Positions 8,981 to 18,073 of a stretch of DNA of 53,693 nucleotides are shown here, one piece after another. A program made the position numbers and the translations under genes. Source of the stretch: an uncultured Bacteroidota bacterium (GTDB taxonomy: Bacteria; Bacteroidota; Bacteroidia; Flavobacteriales; Flavobacteriaceae); NCBI GenBank assembly GCA_902590705.1, contig CACIXU010000010.1, forward strand, positions 1 through 53,693, read 5' to 3'. Each line of letters opens with the position of its first letter. Position 1 is the first letter of the stretch. The notes under the pieces were generated by a model. The model was given only the letters and a program-made list of their open reading frames with translations. It did not search any database and was not told the origin of the DNA.

Positions 8981-10636
8981 TTATTGACTATATCTTGATT
9001 TTCTATACTTAAAAAAAATAGTTCCAATTCCTGCAATTAAAAGTAGAGGGAGTATCAAAATAGTGATGCGCCACCGATTACTTTTTTGAGAAACTGATTC
9101 TAAATCAAAAATAGGGATACTAATGGATTTATTTCTAATTTTTAAAAGTTCATGGTCGTTCATTAAATAATGAATACTATTTTTTAAAAATACTTTATTA
9201 TCGTAAAAATTATTTGTCCATTTATCATAACCCAACACTAGTGGGTTTCCTTTTTCTAGCTGATTTTCAGCCAATGTACCATCGGAAAAAATAATCATTT
9301 CACTTTCACCTTGCTCCGCATGATTGTCTAATTTAAAAGGTTTTATCCGATTTTTAAATGCTGACAATAAATTACCATAAATCAGAATTCCAAGGGTTTG
9401 ACTAGGTTGGTTAAAGGAGGAGGGAATTAGTTTTTCTGATGCCTCATTTAACTGAATATTTATTGGTGCTTTAACTTTTTGAGAAAAATCAGAAGTAGTT
9501 ACCAAAACTGTTTTTTTGGCAGTACTTTTTAAAGTGTCAATTGTCGAGGGAAACTTAAACCATAAATTTGAAATACCATTTCCTATAGGATGATTAGTTG
9601 GCTGAACTAATGGGTAATAAGGCCATGGTATAGGTAGGTATTGAGTCTGATTCTGAGTTCCAGTTGCTAGAACTATAGGTGCACAGTAAAGATCCTTAAC
9701 GAGATTTTTTTCTAACCTAAAACCGTATTTAAAAAATATATCCGACATATTAAGTTCGATTGTTGAAGCAACTGCGTTGCCTCCAGGATTGAATAAGCTA
9801 TCCTGATTTATTGCAACGGGATTAATCATCCATAATTGTTTACCTCCATTAATAAGATGTTGATCCATGATGTATTTTTCCTCTTTTGAAAAAGTATTTT
9901 TTGGATTTGAAATAACCAATAATTGAAACATATTAAGGTTTTCCAGTGTTTTAATTGGATCTTTTTCTAGAGCTTTCATGTCAAATGAGGCCAATTTATA
10001 ATATTGCTGGAGATCTTTCATTAAATCGGTAATTTTTTTATTACTCGAAGTGCCGTGAGAGGTAAGTACTGCTAATTTTTTCTTTTGTTTACTATTTAAT
10101 TTAAAGAAAGCATCAAAGAATTTAAACTCAATCTGAGCTATTGAACGATTTATTTTTTCTTGCCTACTATCGCCAAGTTTATTTGTTATTAGTGGGATTC
10201 TAAAAGTTTTATTTCCATCATTAACAATTGCCCAAGGAAAAATGACTATTTGCTCTAATGCTTGGTTTTTTTCAGAAAGAATATATTCTGGGCTAATTCC
10301 ATATTCATTCATTTCATTGATAAGTTCAGCTGAGTTGGAAGCACCCTCATAAGGGTCTATATACTCAATAAAAATTTTGTTGCTATAAGCTTCCATGCTC
10401 TGAATAAGTCCTTTAATTTCTCCTAATAGACGGAGATAATCTGCAGGGAGTTTCCCACCTAAGAAAACTTCAATTTTTATTGGTCTATCTAGTGTTTCTA
10501 ATATTTCTATTGTAGATGGGTTCAGGGTATATCGTTGGTCTTGAGTAAAATCAAGTCGAAAATCAATCCACTGAGCTAAAGTTACCAAGAGAACAGGAAA
10601 TAATAAGTTTATTAATAAGTTTAATCTGTTTTTCAC
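8981..10636 (-). CDS. gldG: gliding-motility ABC transporter auxiliary protein GldG
   Basis: Part of the GldA-GldF-GldG transporter known from gliding Bacteroidota. The protein has 551 residues. An N-terminal membrane helix (about residues 7-24) is followed by DFTQDQRYTLNPST, the conserved opening of the GldG extracytoplasmic domain. A long periplasmic region follows, and a C-terminal helix (about residues 525-545) ends in a short basic tail. It overlaps the gldF stop by 4 bases (ATGA), showing translational coupling. The ATPase gene gldA is not in this window. Homologues occur in non-gliding bacteria too, so the gene alone does not prove motility. Confidence 0.92.
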   Translation of the reverse strand: MKNRLNLLINLLFPVLLVTLAQWIDFRLDFTQDQRYTLNPSTIEILETLDRPIKIEVFLGGKLPADYLRLLGEIKGLIQSMEAYSNKIFIEYIDPYEGASNSAELINEMNEYGISPEYILSEKNQALEQIVIFPWAIVNDGNKTFRIPLITNKLGDSRQEKINRSIAQIEFKFFDAFFKLNSKQKKKLAVLTSHGTSSNKKITDLMKDLQQYYKLASFDMKALEKDPIKTLENLNMFQLLVISNPKNTFSKEEKYIMDQHLINGGKQLWMINPVAINQDSLFNPGGNAVASTIELNMSDIFFKYGFRLEKNLVKDLYCAPIVLATGTQNQTQYLPIPWPYYPLVQPTNHPIGNGISNLWFKFPSTIDTLKSTAKKTVLVTTSDFSQKVKAPINIQLNEASEKLIPSSFNQPSQTLGILIYGNLLSAFKNRIKPFKLDNHAEQGESEMIIFSDGTLAENQLEKGNPLVLGYDKWTNNFYDNKVFLKNSIHYLMNDHELLKIRNKSISIPIFDLESVSQKSNRWRITILILPLLLIAGIGTIFFKYRKSRYSQ

Positions 10637-11382
10637 CGACCTTGATTTTTTATTTTTAATAATACGTAAGAACTTAGATATAGTAAAATATAGTTTAAAG
10701 CGATAAAATAAATTAAATCTTTACTTGAAATCAGTCCTTTACGAAGTCTTAGATAATGTTCAAAAATCCCGATCTGATTAAATAAATTATAAGTTTTGGC
10801 ATCAAGCATTAAATCTGCAATACCTTTCCATAAAAAAAACTGAATAAAACAAAGTATGAGTGCGAGCACGAATGCAGTCACTTGGTTTTTGGTAATCAAG
10901 GAGCTTAGTAATCCTATAGCTACAAAAACACTGCTTACTAGTATGAGTCCAAGATATGATATAAAAGTACTTCCCCAGTCTAAAGGAATACTGTTTGTTT
11001 TCAAATCGTATACTGCAAAAAAATATATAAAAGTTGTTAAAAAAACAGTCATCACCAAAAGCATTGCACCAATGTATTTCCCCAAAATAATCTGCCAAAG
11101 GGCTAAAGGTTTGGTTAGTAATAGTTCTAGGGTTCCAGTACGTCTTTCTTCTGAAAAACTTCTCATACACAACGCCGGAATCAAAAACATTAATAGCCAT
11201 GGACTTAAAACAAAAAAACTATTTAAGTCAGCAAAACCTGAGTTAAACAAGTTAAAATCTGTATCAAAAAACCAAAGAAATAATGTGGTCACTGTAATGA
11301 AAGCCCCAATAATTATATAACCGATTCCGCTACTAAAAAAAATAATTAATTCTCTTTTGGTAATGGCCCACATACTATTCAA
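10633..11382 (-). CDS. gldF: gliding-motility ABC transporter permease GldF
   Basis: ABC-2 type permease subunit of 249 residues with about six membrane helices. It opens with WAITKRELIIFFSSGIGYII and has the conserved cytoplasmic segment RSFSEERRTGTLELLLTKPL between helices 2 and 3, characteristic of ABC-2 permeases such as NosY and GldF. The order SAM hydroxide adenosyltransferase, gldF, gldG, dnaN on one strand with overlaps of 8 and 4 bases indicates one transcript. It needs an ATPase partner encoded elsewhere. A 154-residue open frame on the opposite strand inside this gene is an antisense shadow and is not annotated. Confidence 0.92.
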   Translation of the reverse strand: MNSMWAITKRELIIFFSSGIGYIIIGAFITVTTLFLWFFDTDFNLFNSGFADLNSFFVLSPWLLMFLIPALCMRSFSEERRTGTLELLLTKPLALWQIILGKYIGAMLLVMTVFLTTFIYFFAVYDLKTNSIPLDWGSTFISYLGLILVSSVFVAIGLLSSLITKNQVTAFVLALILCFIQFFLWKGIADLMLDAKTYNLFNQIGIFEHYLRLRKGLISSKDLIYFIALNYILLYLSSYVLLKIKNQGR

Positions 11383-12205
11383 ATTTTACCGTTACTGAAT
11401 CTCGATATTCTAATCCAAATAAGGAGTAAGCGCTTCCTACAGATTGAGGATTACTCTTATAAATTGCCAACTCAAGATGATCCGCATCATTAAACAAAGC
11501 TATTTTTTTACCGTCCTCATCTCTTTTTCCCTTTGGAATATTGAAATCTATTGCATCAGAGTAGGCCTCGAATACTTTCCTAAATTTAACATTTCGAGCA
11601 AAAATGGTAAATCCTCTAGATTTACCAATTTCGTTAAAGAGCTTTCTTGTGATATTTGTAATTACATTTCCATAATTGTCCACATAAATTACACTGCCTA
11701 CAACTTGATCCCCAGTTGGGTTGATCACTGGCCGTAATTCTACCAATTCTCTTATCTGATTGGTGGTCTTTCCAATTACCTCTAAAGTTCCACTTCTTGA
11801 TAAATGTGCAGCTACTTTTATAAATGTATCTAGTACGGGAAAAACAACTGCGCTTTGATCATGAATATTTATAGTCACTATTTTGTCTGCTTTAAAAACT
11901 CCCTTAATTATTGAGAAAATACCATTATCAGCTCCAATAAAATAATGCCCATCAAAAAACATAGCCAAATGATCGTTTTCTGGAGTTTTTTCTGACTCAA
12001 CGCCAACGATATGAATTGAACCTTTAGGGAAGGTTTTATAGGCGTTTTTAAGAACATAGGCTGCCTGAGTAACGTTGTATGGTTCTATCTGGTGGCTAAT
12101 GTCAATTACTTGGGGGTTTTGAACGGTACTTACTAAAGCTCCCTTAACAGCAGCCACTGAATAATCTTTATTTCCAAAATCAGTAATTAAAGTTACAATG
12201 GGCAT
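11375..12205 (-). CDS. S-adenosyl-L-methionine hydroxide adenosyltransferase family (DUF62)
   Basis: Hydrolyses SAM to adenosine and methionine using activated water; the family also contains fluorinase and chlorinase. The protein has 276 residues. Characteristic segments are the N-terminal VTLITDFGNKDYSVAAVKG, IDISHQIEPYNV, HIVGVES and FIGADNGIFS in the N-terminal domain. A C-terminal beta-barrel domain contains VIYVDNYGNVITNI, with the conserved NxxGN-type loop. Halide-specific insertions are not evident, so the ordinary hydrolase activity is most likely. It is the first gene of the unit leading into gldF, which it overlaps by 8 bases. It is divergent from phoH across an 82-base gap. Confidence 0.9.
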   Translation of the reverse strand: MPIVTLITDFGNKDYSVAAVKGALVSTVQNPQVIDISHQIEPYNVTQAAYVLKNAYKTFPKGSIHIVGVESEKTPENDHLAMFFDGHYFIGADNGIFSIIKGVFKADKIVTINIHDQSAVVFPVLDTFIKVAAHLSRSGTLEVIGKTTNQIRELVELRPVINPTGDQVVGSVIYVDNYGNVITNITRKLFNEIGKSRGFTIFARNVKFRKVFEAYSDAIDFNIPKGKRDEDGKKIALFNDADHLELAIYKSNPQSVGSAYSLFGLEYRDSVTVKFE

Positions 12206-12287
12206 AGGAATTTAATGCTAATTATTTTTTAAATTTGAAATTTAGACTACTCGTTAACAAAATTAAATTATTTTAATTGACTATCCT

Positions 12288-13241
12288 TTGAACGAATTAA
12301 AAATTGAACTAATTGAGGTCGATCCTCAAGATTTTTTCGGGCACCAAAATATTCATATTGATAAGCTAAGAGACTATTTTCCTAAACTCAAAATTGTCGC
12401 TAGGGGAAGTAATATAATTGCATTCGGAGAACAACCTATATTAAAGGAGTTTCAAAAACGTGTTGATATGTTGATTGCTCATTTTGGTAAGTTTAATAAA
12501 TTAAACGAGGAAATCATTGAGCGTGTAATTATGTCTAATAAACCTGAAGACTTTGATCCTTCTTCCGTTGAAGACAGTTTCATTCTTCATGGCGTAGGGG
12601 GGAAAATAATTAAAGCACAATCTTTTAACCAACAAAAGTTAGTGGCATTAGCTAAAAAGAATGACATGATTTTTGCCATTGGCCCCGCCGGTACAGGAAA
12701 GACCTACACAGGTGTTGCTTTAGCTGTTAAAGCACTTAAAGATAAACAGGTCAAAAGAATTATTCTGACCCGACCTGCAGTGGAAGCTGGAGAGAATTTA
12801 GGTTTCCTTCCTGGTGATCTGAAAGAAAAGTTAGATCCATATATGCAGCCACTTTATGACGCTTTAAGAGATATGATACAACAAGAAAAACTAAATAGTC
12901 ATTTAGAAAAGGGCACAATACAAATCGCACCTCTTGCTTTTATGAGAGGAAGGACTTTGGACAATGCTTTTGTGATTTTAGATGAAGCCCAAAATACAAC
13001 CCATTCGCAAATGAAGATGTTTTTGACTCGTATGGGCAGGAATGCAAAGTTTATGGTAACCGGTGATCCTGGACAGATTGATTTACCTCGCAAAGTAACT
13101 TCTGGATTAAATGAGGCACTGTTAATTCTTAAAGAAACTAATGGAATTGGTATGGTTAAACTAGACCAGAAAGATGTAATTCGACATAGTTTAGTTAAAA
13201 AAGTTATAGATGCATATGAACGAATTGAACATAATAATTAG
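12288..13241 (+). CDS. phoH: PhoH-family ATPase
   Basis: Cytoplasmic P-loop NTPase of 317 residues, in a family linked to RNA metabolism and phosphate stress; the exact role is unsettled. Translation appears to begin at TTG, since no ATG gives the conserved opening NELKIELIEVDPQDFFG. The N-terminal part resembles a small KH-like domain. The PhoH ATPase domain follows, with Walker A GPAGTGKTYTG, the LTRPAVEAGENLGFLPGDL segment, MRGRTLDNAFVILDEAQN (Walker B) and the MVTGDPGQIDLP sensor motif. It is followed after 7 bases by purC and the two are probably cotranscribed. Confidence 0.94.
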   Translation: MNELKIELIEVDPQDFFGHQNIHIDKLRDYFPKLKIVARGSNIIAFGEQPILKEFQKRVDMLIAHFGKFNKLNEEIIERVIMSNKPEDFDPSSVEDSFILHGVGGKIIKAQSFNQQKLVALAKKNDMIFAIGPAGTGKTYTGVALAVKALKDKQVKRIILTRPAVEAGENLGFLPGDLKEKLDPYMQPLYDALRDMIQQEKLNSHLEKGTIQIAPLAFMRGRTLDNAFVILDEAQNTTHSQMKMFLTRMGRNAKFMVTGDPGQIDLPRKVTSGLNEALLILKETNGIGMVKLDQKDVIRHSLVKKVIDAYERIEHNN

Positions 13242-13248
13242 GTGATTA

Positions 13249-14196
13249 ATGGATACGATCACTAAACCTAATTTCCAATTTCCAAAACAGTTATCCAAAT
13301 ATTCAGGAAAAGTTCGAGAAGTATATGAGTTAGAAAAAGGTATCCTCGTGATGATTGCTACTGATCGCTTGTCTGCCTTTGATGTTGTTATGCCTTCGGG
13401 AATTCCATACAAAGGGCAAATTCTTAACCAGATTGCTAATCAAATGATGAGTGCCACTGCCGATATAGTCCCTAATTGGCTTGAGGCTTCACCTGATCCA
13501 AATGTTTCAATTGGAAGACACTGTACTCCTTTTAAGATTGAAATGGTAATTCGAGGTTATTTGTCCGGACATTCCGCAAGAGAATACAAGGCAGGAAAAA
13601 GAATACTTTGTGGAGTAGAGATGCCTGATGGTATGATCGAAAATGATGCTTTCCCTGAACCAATAATTACTCCTGCAACAAAGTCAGATCATGGTCACGA
13701 CGAGGATATTTCTAAAGAACAAATTATTGAAAAAGGTATTGTTAGTGAAGTCGATTATTTACAGTTAGAAAAATATACTCATGCTCTTTTTCAAAGAGGT
13801 ACCGAGATTTCAAAATCTAGAGATTTAATCTTGGTAGATACTAAATACGAGTTTGGAAAGACTATTGAAGGACATATTGTTTTGATTGATGAAATTCATA
13901 CACCAGATTCCTCACGTTATTTTTATAGTGATGGTTATAAGGAAAGACAACTAAGAGGAGAGCCTCAAAAGCAATTATCTAAAGAGTTTGTTAGGCAGTG
14001 GTTGATTTCTAAAAATTTTCAAGGCCTAAGAGGCCAGAAAATACCCTTAATGACAGAATCATATATTAAATCAGTATCGTCACGCTATATTGAGCTCTAT
14101 GAAAAAATTACAGGAGAAAATTTTATTAAAGCTGATACCTCAAATATAGAGAAACGAATAGAACGAAACGTACTAGACTATTTATCTAGAATCTAG
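13249..14196 (+). CDS. purC: phosphoribosylaminoimidazole-succinocarboxamide synthase
   Basis: Purine synthesis enzyme that joins CAIR and aspartate with ATP to form SAICAR. The protein has 315 residues, the longer form common in Bacteroidota and eukaryotes rather than the roughly 240-residue form of E. coli. Motifs are [11 protein letters not shown] near the start, [21 protein letters not shown], the [16 protein letters not shown] segment and [10 protein letters not shown] for nucleotide and metal binding. It follows phoH by 7 bases and is followed by a 61-base gap before the convergent miaA gene. Confidence 0.96.
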   Translation: MDTITKPNFQFPKQLSKYSGKVREVYELEKGILVMIATDRLSAFDVVMPSGIPYKGQILNQIANQMMSATADIVPNWLEASPDPNVSIGRHCTPFKIEMVIRGYLSGHSAREYKAGKRILCGVEMPDGMIENDAFPEPIITPATKSDHGHDEDISKEQIIEKGIVSEVDYLQLEKYTHALFQRGTEISKSRDLILVDTKYEFGKTIEGHIVLIDEIHTPDSSRYFYSDGYKERQLRGEPQKQLSKEFVRQWLISKNFQGLRGQKIPLMTESYIKSVSSRYIELYEKITGENFIKADTSNIEKRIERNVLDYLSRI

Positions 14197-14257
14197 TTTC
14201 TTTTTATAGAAATTTGATACACTAAATATCAGATTACTATTTTTTAATGTCATTATT

Positions 14258-15163
14258 TTAGTTTAATATTTTGATTATTTGATCAAATGTTTGACTTATT
14301 TCATCCATCTCTACACAAATAGTATTTTCCTTTTTAAACCATGTCAATTGGCGTTTAGCATAGTTGCGAGTATTTTTTTTTATCTCTTCAATCGCTTCGT
14401 GAAATTTTATTTTACCTTCAAAATATTCAAATAGTTCTTTGTAGCCAACTGTTTGTAACGCTGGCAGTTCTTTGTGGGGTAATAAGTTTCTGGCTTCCTT
14501 CTCTAATCCAGAGTCTAACATCTGATCTACCCTTTGGTTAATTCGTTTATACAGATTTTCTCTAGGCATTTGCAAGAATAAAGTTTTACTTTTAAATGGT
14601 CTAGCTGAGCGAGTTTGATTTAAAAAAAATGAAAACGGCTTTTGGACACTTTCACATACCTCAAGGGCTCTTATAAGTCTCCTAGGGTTTTTTTTATCAA
14701 CAGTTTGGTAATATTCAGGGTCTATTTTTGCCAATGCTAATTTTAATCCTTTTAAACCTGAACTTTGATAGAGTTCTTTTATTTTTTTTACTGCCTCAGG
14801 TTCTGTTTTTGGAAATTTATCTAATCCGTCAATTAAAGCTTTTGCATAAAGACCTGAGCCTCCAACCATAATTATTTTGTCATGTTTTTGAAATAAATTC
14901 TTAAGCAATTTTAATCCTTCTTTTTCAAATTTGCCAGCATTATATGGCTTATGGATACTTTTATTTTGAATAAAATGATGTTTTATTTCTTGTTGTTCTA
15001 ATTTTGATGGAACAGAAGTTCCGATTGACATTTCCATGTATAATTGCCTCGCATCGCACGATAAAATTTCAGTTTTAAAGTATTTTGCTAGCAATACACT
15101 TATTGAAGTTTTTCCAATTGCGGTAGGTCCGGCCACATAAATCAATTCTTTAATCGACATCAT
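14258..15163 (-). CDS. miaA: tRNA dimethylallyltransferase
   Basis: Adds a dimethylallyl group to A37 of tRNAs that read codons starting with U. The chosen start is one of two adjacent ATGs (15163 or 15160), giving about 300 residues beginning MMSIKELIYVAGPTAIGKTS. A longer in-frame start at 15199 would lie deep in the upstream channel gene and adds no conserved sequence. Motifs are the P-loop GPTAIGKTS, CDARQLYMEMSIGTS (the DSRQ motif with Ala for Ser), VGGSGLYAKALIDGLD, RRLIRALEV and the C-terminal NTRNYAKRQLTWFKK. It overlaps the end of the channel gene by 14 bases and closes a five-gene minus-strand run. Confidence 0.95.
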   Translation of the reverse strand: MMSIKELIYVAGPTAIGKTSISVLLAKYFKTEILSCDARQLYMEMSIGTSVPSKLEQQEIKHHFIQNKSIHKPYNAGKFEKEGLKLLKNLFQKHDKIIMVGGSGLYAKALIDGLDKFPKTEPEAVKKIKELYQSSGLKGLKLALAKIDPEYYQTVDKKNPRRLIRALEVCESVQKPFSFFLNQTRSARPFKSKTLFLQMPRENLYKRINQRVDQMLDSGLEKEARNLLPHKELPALQTVGYKELFEYFEGKIKFHEAIEEIKKNTRNYAKRQLTWFKKENTICVEMDEISQTFDQIIKILN

Positions 15164-15971
15164 TAAGGATTTCACCACATTGGTGACAATATTTTGCATT
15201 GTCTTTATGTTGAGTATGCATACAATGAGGGCAGGCCTGGGTATTTTTATCTACCTTGAAGGCTTGAGAAGTGAATTCGGCAGAAACTATTCCAGTTGGT
15301 ACGGCAATGATTCCATAGCCTAAAACCATTATTATTGAAGCGATAAATTGTCCTAAGGGAGTTATGGGAGCTATATCCCCATAGCCGACCGTAGTCATTG
15401 TTACTATGCACCAATAAATACTTCGAGGAATACTCGTAAAACCACTGGAATCATCTTCAACCATATACATTATTGTTCCAAAAATAATACACATCACCAC
15501 TACACTAAACATAAAAACTAGTATTTTAGTACGACTTCGAACTAATGCATTAATTAGAGAGTTAGACTCTCCTACATATCGGGTTAGTTTTAATATCCGA
15601 AAGACCCTCAGTAATCTCAAAGCTCTCAAAGCTAATAATGACTGTGTTCCCCCAACAAAAAGAGAAATGTATTTAGGGGCGGTAGATACAAGATCGATTA
15701 TCCCGTAGGGACTTAGAATGTATTTTAGTGGCTTACTAACTGCAATAATCCTTAGTATATATTCTAAAGAGAAAATTACGGTAATTACCCACTCTGCAAT
15801 GTTTATTAAGTCGTGGTGTTTTTCATCAATCCAGTTGATACTCTCAAGAGCTACTAATACCAAACTGGACAGAATAAAAATAAGAAGCAGAATATCAAAA
15901 ATCTTTCCATAGGGCGTATCTGCCTCATATATTATTTCATGTAAACGGTGTTTAAAATTTTTTAAACTCAA
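15150..15971 (-). CDS. voltage-gated potassium channel with C-terminal zinc ribbon
   Basis: Inner-membrane ion channel of the six-helix voltage-gated type, 273 residues. The S4 voltage sensor is RALRLLRVFRILKLTRY at about residues 117-133, with arginines or lysines roughly every third position. The selectivity filter is TTVGYGDI near residues 190-200, between S5 and S6. The C terminus carries a compact zinc ribbon with CPHC and CHQC pairs instead of a cyclic-nucleotide-binding or RCK domain. It sits 16 bases after the nuclease gene and overlaps miaA, so it is part of the same transcript; no functional link to those genes is obvious. Confidence 0.93.
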   Translation of the reverse strand: MSLKNFKHRLHEIIYEADTPYGKIFDILLLIFILSSLVLVALESINWIDEKHHDLINIAEWVITVIFSLEYILRIIAVSKPLKYILSPYGIIDLVSTAPKYISLFVGGTQSLLALRALRLLRVFRILKLTRYVGESNSLINALVRSRTKILVFMFSVVVMCIIFGTIMYMVEDDSSGFTSIPRSIYWCIVTMTTVGYGDIAPITPLGQFIASIIMVLGYGIIAVPTGIVSAEFTSQAFKVDKNTQACPHCMHTQHKDNAKYCHQCGEILNDVD

Positions 15972-15987
15972 ATCAATTAATTTTTGA

Positions 15988-17364
15988 TTAAACTACAGTT
16001 GTATTAACCAAAGGTATTAATTTTGAATACTTTTCTCTTTTTATAAAAGAAAGTATCAATGCCCGACAATCTGAATTATCATCCATTGAAGTAATACGTG
16101 ATAAAATCTTTTCATGGGTTTTTATTTGATAGTTCAATTCAAAAAAACCATAACCCCTGTAAACTTGATCTTGGATATAAATAAAGCTTGATTCTCCATT
16201 TTTCCGTCCTTCCCCTATCAACAAGAAATGATTGTGTGGGTAATCACTTTTATGAGCAAGTTGGGCAACCCTAAGATTGTACTCCTGAGGATTTTCTTCT
16301 TTTACACAAGCTCCTTTGCACTGGTCATTTTTGTATGCAAAACAAGGGCCATCAGATTCTTCAATCGAGCAGTAATTATAGCAAAGTTTATTTTCAGTTA
16401 TCCATTGATTTAGAATATGTTTGGCAACCCTACCATTCTTAAATACAACAATGTATTTTCTTTCTTTCCTTACTTGTTCCAAGACCAGCTGATGGTAAAT
16501 AGATTCTTTATCTATTCTTATACCCATAGGGTAGAGGCGATACCGACCATCTTTATTGATACGAGGTTGATTTTTCTTAATTTCATGTTGTTCTTTTAAG
16601 AGGGCTATAAGCTCACTTCCCGTAGTTTCAAAATTAACCTTATGAATGTGCTTCTGAATCTTCAATGCCTTAATTGTTCTTCCCGTTAGGTGATTTCTCA
16701 CTCTTTTTTGGATGTTATTACTTTTACCGATATAAATTATATCTCCGGCAGCATTATGTAAATAATACACTCCAGAACTATCGGGCAATTCTTCAATGAT
16801 CTTTAAATATTTAGATTGGACGTGCTCTCGATGAAGTGCTTTGACTTGGGATTTTAAGATTTCTTTGCAGCTGTCTTTCTCCAATAAAAGCTCGAAGAGC
16901 TTAACCGTTGCCAGGGCATCTCCTTGGGCTCGATGTCGATCACTGATCGGAATCCCCAAAGAACGAACAAGTTTTCCTAGTTTATAAGACTCCATATTGG
17001 AAAGTAGCTCCTTGGATAAGCTTACGGTACATATTGATTTTTTTTCAAAATTATAACCTAGTCGTTTGAACTCAGTTCTTAAAATACGATAATCAAAGTC
17101 TGCATTATGAGCAACAACTAAGCAATCTTCTGTTATTTCAATTATTCTTTTAGCAACCTCAAAAAAACGAGGGGCACTGCGAAGCATTTTACTGTTAATA
17201 CCAGTGAGTTTTTGAACAAATGGTTGGATTTCTCGCTCTGGATTTACTAAACTTATGAACTGATCAGTTATTTCAAGTCCATTATGTCGATAGATTGCTA
17301 TTTCAGTTATCCCCTCTTCATTAAACTTTCCTCCAGTGGTCTCGATATCTAAAATTGCATACAT
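15988..17364 (-). CDS. DnaQ-like exonuclease fused to UvrC-type GIY-YIG nuclease domain
   Basis: Probable DNA repair nuclease of 458 residues. Residues 1-170 are a DEDDh 3'-5' exonuclease: AILDIETTGG gives D and E, AHNADFDYRIL gives the second D, and HRAQGDALATVKLF gives the final H and D. Residues about 200-280 form a GIY-YIG domain: GVYYLHNAAGDIIYIGKSNN with the catalytic R in QKRVRNHL, as in the UvrC N terminus and Cho. The remaining region, with cysteines in CYNYCSIEESDGPC and QCKGAC, has no assignment I can support. All catalytic residues expected of both domains are present. It starts 3 bases after yggS. Confidence 0.88.
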   Translation of the reverse strand: MYAILDIETTGGKFNEEGITEIAIYRHNGLEITDQFISLVNPEREIQPFVQKLTGINSKMLRSAPRFFEVAKRIIEITEDCLVVAHNADFDYRILRTEFKRLGYNFEKKSICTVSLSKELLSNMESYKLGKLVRSLGIPISDRHRAQGDALATVKLFELLLEKDSCKEILKSQVKALHREHVQSKYLKIIEELPDSSGVYYLHNAAGDIIYIGKSNNIQKRVRNHLTGRTIKALKIQKHIHKVNFETTGSELIALLKEQHEIKKNQPRINKDGRYRLYPMGIRIDKESIYHQLVLEQVRKERKYIVVFKNGRVAKHILNQWITENKLCYNYCSIEESDGPCFAYKNDQCKGACVKEENPQEYNLRVAQLAHKSDYPHNHFLLIGEGRKNGESSFIYIQDQVYRGYGFFELNYQIKTHEKILSRITSMDDNSDCRALILSFIKREKYSKLIPLVNTTVV

Positions 17365-17367
17365 AAA

Positions 17368-18024
17368 TCAATAATTTCTCTCACCGAATATTTTACTTCC
17401 TACGCGGATCATATTGCTGCCTTTGGCGATAGCAATTTGGTAATCTCCACTCATACCCATTGAAAGTATTTCAAATTCGCTGTATTTATTAGCCAATTGG
17501 TCATATAATTGCTTTAGTCTATCAAACTCTTGCTCGACTTGATAGTGATCATCTGTGAAAGTAGCCATACCCATTAACCCTTTTATTCTTATATTTTTTA
17601 GGGATTCAGCAGCAGTTAAAGCTTCGATACACTCCATATTAGATAGTCCAAATTTGGTACTTTCTTTTGCTATATGGACCTGCAATAAACAATTGATTAC
17701 CCTGTTATTTTTTAATGCTTGTTTGTTTATTTCTTTTAGCAGTTTTAAGCTGTCTACTCCATGTATTAATGCTACAAAAGGAGCCATATACTTGACCTTA
17801 TTAGATTGCACATGCCCTATCATATGCCATTGAATATCTTTGGGTAAGACCTCATGTTTGCGAGTCATTTCTTGAACTTTATTTTCACCAAAAATTCTTT
17901 GACCGGCTTCATAGGATTCCAGTATTTCCATATTAGATTTAGTTTTAGAGACTGCTACCAATTGAACTTCAATTGGTAATTCATTTAATAGGTGTACCGT
18001 ATTTTCCTTAATATTCATATCCAA
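17368..18024 (-). CDS. yggS: pyridoxal phosphate homeostasis protein YggS/PROSC
   Basis: Small PLP-binding protein that buffers the cellular PLP pool; it has no known catalytic activity. The protein has 218 residues, a TIM barrel like the N-terminal half of alanine racemase. The PLP lysine is in VAVSKTKSN near residue 28. Further conserved stretches are GENKVQEMTRK, WHMIGHVQSNKVKY and GLMGMATF. The C-terminal LSMGMSGDYQIAIAKGSNMIRVGS is the standard PLP phosphate-binding end. It lies 49 bases after the oxidoreductase gene and 3 bases before the nuclease gene. Confidence 0.95.
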   Translation of the reverse strand: MDMNIKENTVHLLNELPIEVQLVAVSKTKSNMEILESYEAGQRIFGENKVQEMTRKHEVLPKDIQWHMIGHVQSNKVKYMAPFVALIHGVDSLKLLKEINKQALKNNRVINCLLQVHIAKESTKFGLSNMECIEALTAAESLKNIRIKGLMGMATFTDDHYQVEQEFDRLKQLYDQLANKYSEFEILSMGMSGDYQIAIAKGSNMIRVGSKIFGERNY

Positions 18025-18073
18025 AGGTTTTTAAAAGGAGTCAGATTCACTTTTAATTTTTAATTAACAGCCC

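Noticed and set aside
10802-11200. 132-residue minus-strand frame within gldF
   Set aside because: Alternate frame of gldF on the same strand with no motif; a shadow of a real gene.
10856-11320. 154-residue plus-strand open frame opposite gldF
   Set aside because: It lies wholly inside gldF, has a composition typical of an antisense shadow, and no promoter or conserved motif; gldF is well supported.
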